This document shows positions 49,965-62,049 of a stretch of 64,000 bases of DNA, in pieces. The translations under genes were made by a program, and so were the position numbers. The DNA comes from Aphis gossypii (taxonomy: Eukaryota > Arthropoda > Insecta > Hemiptera > Aphididae). The stretch is taken from assembly GCF_020184175.1 (NCBI RefSeq), contig NC_065532.1:45156287-45220286 (forward strand), in the 5' to 3' direction. A model generated the notes under the pieces. That model was not told the DNA's origin, made no database searches, and saw nothing but the letters and a program-made list of their open reading frames with translations. Each line of letters begins with the position of its first letter. Position 1 is the stretch's first letter.

Positions 49965-52900
49965 TTACATTTTTACTCTTATTTTTCTATTTTTTTTAGC
50001 AAATGTATTTAAAATAATTTCGATGTCAACAATAATATCTTTCTCAATATTAAGTATTGCCATATTCGAAAACCGTTCCTGTGACATAGTAGACCTGAGA
50101 TAATTATTAATTCGTCTCATTGCAGAAAACGACCGTTCGCAAGTAGCCGAACTAACCGGAAGAGTGATAGCTAATTGAATCATTTTAAAAAGATTTGGAA
50201 ACGTATCTTTAGACATATTTTCTTTGATGGTTAAATAGCTAGGAACTCCTTTTATCATATTTTTCAAAACAGTCATCTCACATTTCAAATCATTAGGGAT
50301 GACTTCTAACAAATTCTGTAAAGTAAAATACAAATATACAATTTTTAAATGAAATAGGTACTTGAAAAACATAAATTATATATATAAAAAAAAAACCTTA
50401 TATTGATTTATAAGTAATGACGATCCCTCAAAGTCTAATTTTAACAATTTATCTACACAAGTTGCAATTTGAATGCTCTCTTCAGAAAATCTTTCTTTCA
50501 TTTGACATATTATTGTATCTATTACTGGATAAAAAGCATGTATATTCCAATATTCTTTTGGTTCTAATGTAGTGGTACTTGTATTATCACTTTGGTGATT
50601 ATTTTCAGCTGAAGTTGATGACATAACCACATAATTTTTTAGATTAGTGGACTCCCTTCTCTGCCTTTTAGAGCCACCTAAGTTAAATATAAAAAAAAAT
50701 ATTTAATTAATTAACAGTATAATATAGTATACAATCAGTGGATAAAAATTTACTCTAGGTACCTTGAAAAGGAACATTAATTTCAATTCCATTGTCTTTT
50801 GAAAATACAACCATTTTTTCCCACAGTTCACTATAGTGAATAGAAGAACGATAACTTTCTAATGTATCAATTACTCCTTTTATCAAATTTGCAGAATTTC
50901 CAAGTGTTGCTGATTTTGACTGAAGTTGAATACTTAATATATTAACAACTTTTAGAATATCATGAAGAATGAATAAATATGCTACAAATTTAAAATTTGA
51001 TATTGTAGAAACAATACCTAAAAGAAAAAGCACAATAAAATCAGTTGCATTATATGAAACCAATGGTTATTTTATATTTTTCATAACATACCAATTGCTT
51101 GGGCAACAAATTTACTTTGTTGATCATCAATTTCATCATTTAAAACTTGAGCTATGGCATTAAAATTTTTTATCACTGCGTCACAGCTTTTAAAGCGGCA
51201 AATCCAACGAGTGTCACTTAACTGAGAAAGTGTTGTCTTTTTCATATTCAATTTAAGTTGTAAATCAGTAAGCTTCACATTTCTTGTTGGATGAGAGAAA
51301 TGAACATAGAGTGCCTCTAAAGCGTTAAATAAGTTTCTAGCATCCTTTAAAAAAAATATATAAATACAAATCAGAAAACAGGTATAATAAAATATTAATT
51401 ATGAATTTTACCTTTAAGTGCTTGCACATATCAATAACTACTAAATTAATCTTATGCGCCATACAATGTACATATACTGCACATTTGGCTGGAGGGTGAA
51501 CTATTTTCAATTTTGCTTGAACACCTCCTATGTGACCTGACATGACATTTGCTCCATCATATGCCTGTCCTATGATGGGAATTTTATCTAATTTAGATGC
51601 ATTTAAAAATTCAACTAATTTTAAAACCAAAGCATCTGCAGTTTGCTTTTCTGATACGTCAACAAATCCTAAAAATCGTTCACATATGTCCATTCCATGG
51701 GGATATCTTACACAAATACTTAATTGCTCTTGTTTGTGAGACCTAGTAAGTATAGAAAACTTATTAAATATACATGAACATATTATTAAAAATTCAATTT
51801 TTACTTTCAAGATTTATTATTTACCGAGCCTCATCACATGAGATACTGAACATTCCACAATCTATAATTTCTTGTATAATGGTAGATTTAACATTTGCAG
51901 CACATATCTCTATCAGTTCATTTTGTATACTCCAACTTGTATGGTTAAATAAGGTATTTTTGTATACATTGCAAAACTCTGAATTATGTTTTGATAAAAA
52001 TTCACACATTTCTTTAAAATTACCTAGAACAAAAAAAACAAACAAATTTTATCAATGAAATTCAATTAAATAATTTTAAGGTACGTTTTAAATAATATAA
52101 TAAGTACCCTTATTAACTGATGTCTCATCTTCACGGTGTCCTCTAAACGCTATTCCTTGTCTACCGAGATATAAAACAATATCAATTAAACATTTAATGT
52201 ACATTCTATTTGTTTGTATTTCTTTTTGAAGAGCAGTAGACATCTTTACAATAACATCACCATTTTTCACCGAGTTTTTATAAGCTGACCATCTTAAATT
52301 GGCAGTCAAGTGGTGGTCAGAAATTTCATGCAATTTTAATTTTGTTTTTCCTGTTTTTGCATCTCTAGTTCCACTCAACTATAATAATAGAAATAGGTAC
52401 ATATTATTACATAATACATTTTAAAGATAATATTAAACAATTATGATCTATTAATGTAAATCAGTGTATTTAAAATGGTTAAGCTTGCCTTTTTCCAATT
52501 ATTAAAACCTGTTGTTATGAAAACATCTTCTACATGACCAGAACTTGTTGAAAACATTCTACAAGGAAAGCAAAAAATAGCATCTTTCTCTATGCTATAT
52601 TCAAGCCAGTTATACTCCTTGAAATATTTGGAACAAAAAGATCTATTTTGTGATCCAAATGCTGTTTTAGGATAAACCTATGTGCAATAAATTTATTATT
52701 TTACTTTTGTTATTAAATATTGAAGAAAAAAAATATATTATTTTGAATTCTGATTGGTGCTAAGAAGCTAGTACTCAATAAATATAATATATATATAATA
52801 TAATATAATATAATATATATTTATTTACAATTATAAAATTAATATAACTTACCTTTAAAATAGGTTGCACAGGGCCAGAATCTAAATTACCTAGATCGAC

Positions 52901-53106
52901 AATATCCGACTTATTTCCTTCTTTAGGACTTAATAATGTCGATTGACTTGTCTCATATTCAACTAAACAACTATTCACATCCGAAGACATAGAAACATCA
53001 TTATGAGAAGTTGAAATAGTTGTTTCTGAATGACTCGAATTATTTTCTCCTTCATTGTTAATTATACAATCTGATTTTTTTTTTTTAAATTAAATATCGA
53101 AAACAT
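49965..53106 (-). CDS. hAT transposase with TTF-type zinc finger, nine exons
   Basis: Exons, in minus-strand order: 52990-52853 (from an internal ATG), 52677-52489, 52378-52108, 52023-51825, 51742-51412, 51344-51092, 51017-50763, 50677-50397, 50315-49965. They join in consistent phases into 755 codons with no stop. Seven introns are GT-AG; the one at 52379-52488 appears GC-AG. Domains: TTF zinc finger with CFPC (82-85); catalytic D263 (SCDEA), D328 (YDGAN) and E699 (ATCERSFS); CxxH at 359/362; TRW around W423; C-terminal dimerisation region about 645-740. The same layout occurs in many proteins labelled zinc finger MYM-type 1-like. The frame is open upstream of M52990 to an A12 run at 53075-53086; a better ATG at 53104-53106 is one base out of frame across that run. 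Confidence 0.92.
53075..53086 (-). repeat. A12 run at the start of the transposase frame
   Basis: On the minus strand the run sits between an upstream ATG (53104-53106) and the open transposase frame. The upstream ATG is one base out of register with the frame. The run could be a recent slippage mutation, a base-calling error, or show that the true start is the ATG at 52990. Confidence 0.6.
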
Positions 53107-53441
53107 TTTTAGTTTACTAACATTAAATTTTTTTTAAAAAAAAGAAGAAGAAAATTAGGTAATAATGATAGGTAATAACTTTTTTGTTAACAAAACAGCA
53201 AATGCCAAAATATAATCACAAAGCACGATGCACGAATGAACGGAATGAACGAATAATGTGAATTGTGAGTACGTCTGTATTAGGAATGCAATCGTAATTG
53301 AATGGCCAATGCAGTATAAGAAATAAAAATAACAAACACGGTTGTATATTGTAATGCTTATCTGCTAAGGACGGTTTGATCGTTTGGTATGCTCGAATGT
53401 TCAATAGCATCAATTCAGTTTTTGTACTTTCCGTAAATGAG

Positions 53442-53450
53442 CTATTTATA
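53442..53450 (-). promoter_or_regulatory. TATA box of the transposase gene (TATAAATAG)
   Basis: TATAAATAG on the minus strand lies about 340 bp before the first candidate ATG and about 410 bp inside the right end of the element. It is the only good TATA form in the 5' part of the transposon. A start near 53415 is expected. Confidence 0.4.
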
Positions 53451-53846
53451 AACCTACCTAATAATATGTGATAATATGACGTGACTGCATAACAGCTATA
53501 CCTTATCGTAATTGTCATTTGTCAATTGCGATTTGCGGCCACTCGCAAAACGACTGAGAATGGAAGCTATAAATATTGTCGGGGATAATATTTTGTTTAT
53601 TGATAATGATATATTGCGGTGCGCTATAATAAGCACAGTCTAGACTATAGAAATAATAAACATATTATTTAAGACCATGATTATAATATTGTTACTAAAA
53701 AAAAAATAACAAAAATTTATTATATTCATTTTTTCACGAGTAATCACATATTTTTTTTTATTTATCAATATAATAATAAAAATTCTGTATGGTTTTAGGG
53801 GGGGCTTTGAATGTTTTTGAGGGGGCTTAGCCCCTCCAGCCCCCCC

Positions 53847-53861
53847 CTAATTGCGCCTATG
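53847..53861. repeat. hAT terminal inverted repeat, right
   Basis: CTAATTGCGCCTATG is the exact complement of the left end. Immediately inside are seven to eight C residues and the GGGGGCTTAGCCCC palindrome. Confidence 0.93.
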
Positions 53862-53869
53862 TATCGCAT
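53862..53869. repeat. hAT target-site duplication TATCGCAT, right copy
   Basis: This is an exact repeat of 49757-49764. Confidence 0.95.
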
Positions 53870-54229
53870 ATAAATTCGAATAACGTAAGTTAAAATGACG
53901 CTTTATTTGCTACAAAACTTCTTAATATTGATCAAAAACTTAAATATACGATTAAAACTTGTCGTATACCATTGAATACACAAAAACTTCATTAATGATA
54001 TACAGTAAAATAAAATCAAAAAGCTAAAAAGTATAATTATAATTTGCATTACGGTTTTAAATTTAGTTTTTTTGCCTATTATGTAGTGAAATCTTGTAAT
54101 TATAATGTAGGTACCTATATCTTATAATATATTTTGTGAGTTCAATGTAAATGTTATTTAAAAGTAATAAATTAAGTTATATTGTTAACGTTGATTGATA
54201 ATTTAAAAAAAAAAAATAACAAATCACCA

Positions 54230-54700
54230 GGTGAGGAGATCGTGAAAGAGTGAAAGAATAGAAAATGATCAAAAAATAGACATATCATGCCAAAAACGGT
54301 CACTGAATACTGTAAAGGAATAAGTTTGTTAGATTTTTTGTGCGTACGAGGTTCTTTGTATTATATATTATATATGATTGAAAAATATGCATCGGAGATA
54401 ATAGGTGAATAACAGTATGGTTTTAGAAAGGAAAATCGACTATAGTTTTAATTTATTCACCCGAAAGCAATCCATACACAAATACTATCATGAGTACGAA
54501 GAGAAGCTATACAGAATATTATATATTGATTTTAATCGGACCTATGGTAGCATACACCAGAATCAGCTATGTTTGACTTTCCAAAAATGTAGATAATACA
54601 GGATGATCCTGTAATGATTTGAAGCTCCACAACAGTACTTATGCTACGTATTCGTGTGCTGAAGTAGTCTCGTTTCATCGCTTATTGCAATCAGGTCATC
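54230..54700 (+). pseudogene. Decayed LINE reverse transcriptase, N-terminal half of RT domain
   Basis: On the plus strand one reads SEIIGE, then after a frame change YGFRKGKSTI, LFTRKQSIHKYYHEYEEKLY and IDFNRTYGSIHQNQLCLTFQ. This is the order of the LINE RT region QxGFRxGRSTxDxxFxxRQxxEKxxEYNxxxxxxFxDFxxAFDSIxRxxLW. The catalytic-region acids and frame are damaged (frame changes, stop at 54594). It is likely an insect non-LTR family distinct from the Jockey-like relic at 5.5 kb. Confidence 0.65.
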
Positions 54701-55189
54701 GGTAAAATTAAAATATATTATAATAACATTTTATTTCAATATACATTAAATTTTACTCGGTACAACTAAGTGTTTTGTCTAATATTATTTACATCTAAAT
54801 CTTCTCATATTCCCCCGATTAGAATATTAATATTCCACTGTTATACCGTATCAGAAGTATACAACGTTTTAATTATTATCTACCACGTAAAAATCAATTT
54901 AAGTGTCTACAATAATTATTTTAAAAAGTCCTGACATTTTAGAAAATATGTCTTCTTGTATAAAATTTATAATATTTAAAAACAACATTTCTAATGAAAA
55001 AAAATTATGTCTTTTTACAATATTTTATCACTATCATTTTTTAAATCTTTTTGCAATCATAATTTTCAATTTTATATTTCAAAGCAGATTTTATTTTTTT
55101 TTTTTTTAGTATTTTGAAACTATAAATTTAACTTAAAGTAAAGTTATTAGTTAATTAGTTATAAATATTTTAAATTTAGATACGCGAAG

Positions 55190-55300
55190 TAGAGTGTTGA
55201 AAGGATACCCCGCAAAATACTGATCTCCTACTTTGTTCATCTAAACTTTAAATACTTATAATTCAAAATGTTAGGTTATTACTTCCATGTTATGTAAAAA
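55190..55300. repeat. Possible further copy of the interspersed repeat
   Basis: The phrase TTTAAATACTTATAATTCAA resembles TTTAAAGTATTTACGGTGAT in the 18.2-kb repeat, preceded by a GC-richer segment containing GATACCCCGCAAAATACTGA. Similarity is weak and judged by eye. Confidence 0.25.
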
Positions 55301-58300
55301 AAAATATTTTCAAACAAATTAAAACTTTTCAAAATAATGATTAAAGGATCTTAAATAAATTACCTGGTATATCATGAATGTATTTATAAATAAAACGTAA
55401 TTTAATACTTATTGAATACTTCAATGTTTCTCATAGAGTGTTCTGTGAAAATTTAAACTATTTATAATTTAGGTCAACAAAAATGATATTATACAATAAT
55501 AAAATACATTTTTGAAAAACAATTGTTAATAATTTATAAATAACTACTTATACGTCATCTAAACATTAGAAATAATTTACATTTGTTTTTTTAATTGTTT
55601 AGTATGAACAGTTTAATGTTAGTTTGGTCAATGGCATTTATTTTTTCTGGACCTTAAAGTACTATTTGTACAAAATAAGTTTAATTTTAGGTATTAGTGT
55701 TTATCGAAAGTATACCACAATATTTGTAGTAGCTTATGATAATATACCATGAGGAAAATAAGTTTTAAAATCTTTTGAACTTTTAGAACTTTTGGAATAT
55801 TGTTATATTCATACATTATAAATACTTTTAGTGGATTATTTTCGGAACAATTCGAATCCAAGAGAAGAACTATATTAATAAATTAAAACCAAACTGTATT
55901 CTAACAGTATCGTACAGTATCAGCTGGCTTTGTCATTTAATGATATTATTTTTCGTAAACGAAAATATTTACCATGTATGATGATGATAGATTTGAATAA
56001 ATAACTATGATAATACGATTTACGCATATAATCAACATATTATAATCAATTATCTTTCAGTTTACGTGGAATTTACCCTTATAAATTACACAATATAGCT
56101 ATCACTCATGATGACACTTGATATTACATTGCTGTATTTACATATTATCATTAAAAGCTACTCATGTGACAAATCAATATTATAACGATGATATGTCAAA
56201 GTCAAAGTCAAAATTTACTAACATAGTCGATAAAAATTTAGAATTACATGTTATAGTCTATAAATAAATTTCATTCACATCACACAAAAACGAAATTAGA
56301 TGTAAATTAATTTATAATGTTATTTTTAAATAAATCGATATAGGCAATTAAAATCTATTTAAAAATATTATTGAAAAATACAAGTATAAAGATCTAAAAA
56401 GTTTTAATTAGGTATGGTGTTGGTGCTAACATTGATTCTGTGAATATTTAAGTTATGTCATATACATATATTATCTAATATTTTTTATTAAATGCAAATA
56501 GTTTTAAAGATAATATTTTAATTTCACTAGCATTTTTATTAATAATTTTAAAATAATTATGATCACAGTCAGTTTTTCTTAAGTCATATCTTAAGCATAG
56601 TTTTTAATTTCGTTTTATTCAGATTACAAATAATTTTGTAATAATTATATTTAAGTTAAGATTATTAAATAACGCATACTATATTTATATAGTAACAGTT
56701 TCATTTAATATTTAATAATATATACGTCTTAACCACGGTAACTAGGTAACTGCAAAACGAATATTACATTTATTATTTAATGTACAATATTCTCGGTGTA
56801 CGTATAGCCTATAATAACTAACTATTAACCAATGTACATCCTTACGGGAATACTTGAGAGTTGTTTCTACCACTACACTTGTCTAAAACAAGTTTTCAGT
56901 ATGCTAGACATAATATGCTTAGAAGGTCTATGTACTCCCATATGAGTTGTTTTTGCTTTAACAGATTATAATTATTAAAATATTTAATTGATCATCTTTG
57001 AAATTTAATTTTAGTCATATTTATACTCCTAACATCAAACATGTGCTAAGTACTTATTTGCAATTCTCACATAAATACATATATATATTAGTGATTTAAG
57101 TCTAAATAACATTATTATTTTGATTACGTGTTAGATTCTAAACGGAGGGATGACTGTATTTATTTAACGATGATGAAGGTGGGTTCTTTCTGGAGGAAAA
57201 TTGGATCTAGTCGGTACTTTGAAGTATCCTCTATCCATTACTTAAATCATGATTACTCCTGTCTGTGAACAGTGTATTTAAGTACTTTTGCAATATTTAT
57301 TTGTTCACAGCCCATTTTCATTTTTCACCAAGGTAATCACATCATCTGCAATGGAAAATTTCCAACTTAAAAATCTTCATTATACGACATACATATTGCA
57401 GGAATGTTACACATTATTTGACTGTCAGTTTGTTTCGCAAAACAAATATATTTACCGTAGGTACATCCATTCTTATACATGTTGACTACACAAAAATATT
57501 TATTGTGCAAGCGTTTGTTGTTTAAAATCATTACATAAATATTGAAATAATTTTGTTTAAGTAAAGCATAGTTAATAATTATTAAAAACAATTTTTATTT
57601 AAATATATTATTTTCTTTTATTTATGTTCTCACTCAAAACATTTTATAAACCACAGCAACAAGTCAACAACCCTGGGTTTTTTTCTAGCATGCATATTAA
57701 ATTATTTTCTGTTACTGAATTGTACTTAAAAATACAATTGTACAAAAATTAGCATATTACATAGTACATACACTATCGTTTTTGATCAAACTAAAAACCA
57801 ACTGTTTTACTTACGTTTAATGACCTATATAATGAGTAAACAGGTATTTTCGTAATAAGCATTATAATAAACAAATGATAATATATTATATTATACTATA
57901 AATATTAGTCAGTATAAAAAATATATAACAATATTGTAAAATTCTAAGTGTTTCAGTAATACCTAACAGATGATCACACTTGTCTCGCCTCATTTCAAAT
58001 TTTATTATATTATATAATTGAACAGGATTATAAAGTATAATTAATATTATATTTAAGATCTTTATTTTAAAAGTTTTAAGTAATAGTTATTGTTAATAAT
58101 TTGTTTACATTATATTCTTCAATAATGTATTTGTTATAGACTGTTACAAATTAATAAGGGACTGTGACAAATATATAATTGGTTTAGGAGTAGAAATTCA
58201 TTTGAGTTATTTTACGAATTACCTTTGGTTAATATTAACAATAAGAATAAACTTGTACAAATTAAAACTTAACGTGTTTTGCAGTGTTGTGATTATAAAT

Positions 58301-61300
58301 GTTACGTTTTGTGTTCAAAGTTGCAGACGTAAATACAAACTGTGTGTTTACGGAAAACGTAGTATTATAATCGATGCGCCGCGCCGCAGTTCGCTATTCA
58401 ATAAATAATAAGAAAATGATAGGTAATGAGAAAACTGTTAATATAATATATACATATACTTGTGTATCTGTATTTTATACAAAAATTGTTCTTGATGTTT
58501 TAAATGTTTTAATTGAAACGGCAACCAAACAGTATCTACAATTATTATTATATCTATTAATCGCAATTGTATTTAATTGATTATTTTTTTTAACTAATTT
58601 CGAGCAAGTATTTCATTTTTTGCATTTAAGTTGAAATTAAAGCATAAACCACATTTTAACAAACAAATAAATAGTATGTATTTTACTTAATTTGTGGTAC
58701 TTGCGTTATAATCCGTATTTTTGGACATTTTAAAATTGTATTTTTTTCATAATTCATACTATATTCGTTAAATTAAAACATTGATCGACAAATACATATT
58801 AAATATGTATGATTAAATATTCTTCCCTGCAACTGAAAAAATATAAAGTTTTTTTATTTTAGAATGATGAAAATTGTTTGTATCAATGAAAAAAATTTAT
58901 AATACGTTACTTTAGATGTTTTATTTTGATCTATGTTGTACTATTTACGTGTTTAACTCAAGAGAAACATAATCAAAAGTTGAAATTAAACCTGAAGTTA
59001 AGTGTTTTCAATTATAGCTTTTTATTAAATTAAAATATATTTCTTTCAAAAAAAATTTGTAGTATTAAGTAAGCCATTTTTTAAATATTTTAAATATATG
59101 TGCAAACTTCAGTTTTATAGATAATATAGGTACTATAAATATATAAGGTATAAATTATAATTCTGATGAGCTTATAAATAATTTCTCATTTTGATTAAAC
59201 TTTGTGAGTATTGCAGTATATGACAAATATTTAATAAGCATTTAGGTATTCGTTAAATATAGTTTTACTGAAACAAAACTTACAATTTCTTATTTTATTA
59301 ATAAATCAATGCATGCAATGCACTTGTATCTACATATTTAAATATTATATCAAATTATAGTAAAAATATAGTTGAGGATATACAAAGTGACTCAGTTTTA
59401 GATACTGTTTTGGAAGTTCGTACTGCATTTGTCTAAAATATAATGTTTTATTTTAGTTAATTGAATAAAACATATTTATCTCATATTATACTTCAATAAT
59501 ATACTTAACATATTACATTTTCTCTAAATTCGATAGTATCAAAGTAGTCAAAGAAGAACTATAATATATATATATGTACCTATGACGTATGTATAGAACA
59601 TGGATTCTTATTTTTATTAATTATTAAGATGAATATTTCGTTTTAAGCAGAGTTTACCTTTCATATTCAGATAAATTAGTTCACAGCACATGAATTACTT
59701 TACCAAAAACAACATTATTTTGTTTTGTTTTTTATATTAAATGGAATGTACGTATAATTTTTTTTTTTCATAGAAATACACTTGAGCCTGACTAAATTTA
59801 AAAGAACCATTAAAAATAAAAATATAGTATAATACTCTCTAAACGTAATCTACTATTGTCAAATATTTATATTTTCAAGCCTATTCAGTTTGTTTTTTTA
59901 TAGTATCTAAATTTGCTGATAATATTAAACCTGTAAAAATAAGTATTCAGTGACCCAGAAAGGGTGACCGTCACCGAGTCACAATCTAAGCTTTTAACTT
60001 TGATGTTTGATACCTATGATACAGCTATACACTTCGGGAGAACAATAAAATATAAGATTATTATATTAAATCTATAGCCAAACTATTTCCAATGCGTTTA
60101 AATAACACGATAACACGCTAATGAAAATAGGTGGAAAAGCGTCATATGAAACAGTGTTTCCTATAAAAGCAAATAAATTGGTTAAATTGTCATATGAAAT
60201 ACAATAGAAATACCGTTTATAACGACACCTGTTGTATTGATACATCGGGTATAATGAATTTTGATTGAAAAAGGCAACTCCTACATTGTATAATGTATAT
60301 ACTAATTAAAATCGATTATTATGACGTATATGATGATTTTATAATGACTATACGAATATTATGACGGTTATTTTTGATTATATTGGGAAAATATTTTATC
60401 TATAATGACTACGATTTACTTTGATAACTTTATCGAACGCACTATTACAACCGTCCATGGGGTCTGAACCCCTTCCTCCAGACGTTTATATTATAATGTT
60501 ATACAATTTAAATATACTTATATAATTGTTTGAACGCTTTTTTTAATACACAATACCTTTGAAATGCATATTATTTTTCAAGAAAAAAAATGTTGAATAT
60601 CCACTACTTTGTGTATAGTTATTTGCTGCTGGATATAATATAATAAATAATAATAATATATCGAGTAGATAGAATAAATTAGATATACATATTATACTGT
60701 ATAATACTGAAAGGTAGGTATATAACTGTTTCAACGTTCATATCTTTCGTAATTTGTATTCCGATCGACGTCTCCACCGGATTACAATACAACAGACCAT
60801 TGACACTTATATACACTTACATACAGTAGTTATAGCCTCGAGATGAGTATTTACAATTACGCTTAAACCGAGTGATGGTAAATCAATTTATTGAACTTAA
60901 TTTACTGAAAAAGCAGATGATTGTGTCGAAGCCATTTTACACTTTTTGCTAGTCGAATTCCATTTTGTTAAGTCAATAAAATTTAAATTCCTTATAATAA
61001 TGTTACAAGTCTTGTAATTGAATTGACTGAAATTCAGAATGTATAAATAATACGATTAAAAATAAACAAAAATGGTAATATAATTATTTGTAAGTAAAAT
61101 AGTATTAGGTAATAAATACAAATCTTGCATACTAACAAATGATTGACCAAAGACTTCAAATGCAAAATTATCTTTTTCGTATGACGATGTTTTGATTGAT
61201 TATTATAATAATTTTCACGGTGAAAAGAAAATACGTAACCCTTGTCTGCCGATATGCCCAGCTACCTTATTCTACTAATTTTACTATTCAACACAAAAAA

Positions 61301-61739
61301 GCATCTCTTCAGCAAAAAACTGACGAAGGTACTAACGAATATATTAGTGTTACAATACATACGCATAATTGCGATATAAAATTATCTTAAACACATATCA
61401 TTATTATTCAATTTTAGTCAAACACGTCATACTCATTATAATAATTGTAAGCGAGGTCCCTGGAAAATCGTTGATCGGGGTAACTACGTTCCAAAAAGTG
61501 AATATGTCTACCGAAGTGGACTGTATGTGTATAATTAAATAAATTTAATATATATGTATATAAATATATGATATGAACACAAAGAGATTTATTGAAATAT
61601 AACAAACCCAATGTAAGTTATCAAGTACACCAAAATATAATTGTACGAAATTATAATACAATATTACTTTATTAGAATATAAAAAAACTATACCAATAAA
61701 AATAACAATAAACAAAATTATAATAAACAGAGCTCTTAC

Positions 61740-61805
61740 CGCGTACTGCGCCTGCACTGCAACAGCTGATAATAGAATTTATTCGACAAACACCAACAAA
61801 CACGG
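61740..61805 (-). other. Non-coding leader exon of a minus-strand gene, probably ferlin
   Basis: On the minus strand a CpG-rich segment ends with GTACGCG|GTAAGAGC, a good donor at 61740. No ATG opens a frame through the donor, so it would be 5' UTR. The exon's right edge is only a guess from the adjacent promoter. The next known minus-strand exons with coding sense belong to the ferlin gene, so this is its likeliest first exon, unless the hAT transposase or an unseen gene uses it. Confidence 0.4.
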
Positions 61806-61930
61806 TGACTAGCGGTCAGACGGTCGCGGCGGCCATTATATAAAGGGACCATCGCGGATAGATCAACAGGGAGGAGGGGGTGTCGCGTCTAGAATATTTG
61901 GGTGCTGTCGGTGACACGGGCGCATTTATC
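61800..61930. promoter_or_regulatory. CpG-rich divergent promoter
   Basis: Sequence composition shifts to CpG-rich. TATATAAAG lies at 61837-61845 on the plus strand with TCAAC (possible initiator) about 28 bp downstream at 61863. The complement also offers TTTATATAA for the minus strand. Spliced first exons lead away on both sides (donor at 61740 minus, donor at 62049 plus), which supports a shared promoter. Confidence 0.5.
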
Positions 61931-61958
61931 GAATGATCGAGAATATCTTCGATCATTC
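61931..61958. repeat. Inverted repeat in 5' UTR, 10-bp arms
   Basis: GAATGATCGA is followed, after an 8-base spacer, by its exact complement TCGATCATTC. It lies 30 bp upstream of the plus-strand ATG and could form a hairpin in the RNA or bind a dimeric factor. Confidence 0.7.
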
Positions 61959-61987
61959 CAGAGCTGCTGTATCCAACAATAATTAAT

Positions 61988-62049
61988 ATGCCTTTCGCTA
62001 TCGTTTGCGCTCTAAACTCAGTGATGGATGCGGTAATTCGTCAAAAGAA
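61988..62049 (+). CDS. First coding exon of an unidentified plus-strand gene
   Basis: An ATG at 61988 opens 20 codons plus two bases before a consensus donor (AAAAGAA|GTAAGTAT at 62049). The product starts MPFAIVCALNSV and is mildly hydrophobic, then MDAVIRQK. The exon lies about 120 bp downstream of the predicted start site of the CpG-rich promoter. Too short to identify; it could also be an upstream open frame or part of a non-coding RNA. The next exon was not found in the remaining 1.9 kb. Confidence 0.4.

Larger units (their letters stand above)
49765..53861 (-). mobile_element. Complete hAT-superfamily DNA transposon, 4097 bp
   Basis: The element is bounded by 15-bp inverted repeats (CATAGGCGCAATTAG, 49765-49779, and its complement at 53847-53861) and perfect 8-bp target duplications. 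Each end has a subterminal G/C-rich palindrome: GGGGCTTCAGCCCC near 49796 and GGGGGCTTAGCCCC near 53821. Inside is one minus-strand transposase gene with introns. The perfect repeats and open exons suggest a recent, possibly still active insertion. It lies in the region upstream of the first recognised ferlin coding exon, in host sense. Confidence 0.95.
53870..61739. other. AT-rich non-coding stretch, probably the first ferlin intron
   Basis: The stretch holds a LINE reverse-transcriptase relic at 54.2-54.7 kb, a repeat-like segment at 55190-55300 and a small G/C palindrome (GGGGTCTGAACCCC, about 60458-60471). No other exon was recognised, though a short N-terminal ferlin exon of some 15-20 codons could be hidden here. 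Confidence 0.45.

Noticed and set aside
49965..52990. Reading the hAT fragments as a decayed, multiply frameshifted pseudogene
   Set aside because: Every break falls at a GT-AG (once GC-AG) pair, and the joined phases stay open for 755 codons, so introns explain the breaks better than mutation.
60448..60484. Palindrome GGGGTCTGAACCCC as a transposon end
   Set aside because: No partner inverted repeat or target duplication could be found nearby, so there is not enough to call an element.
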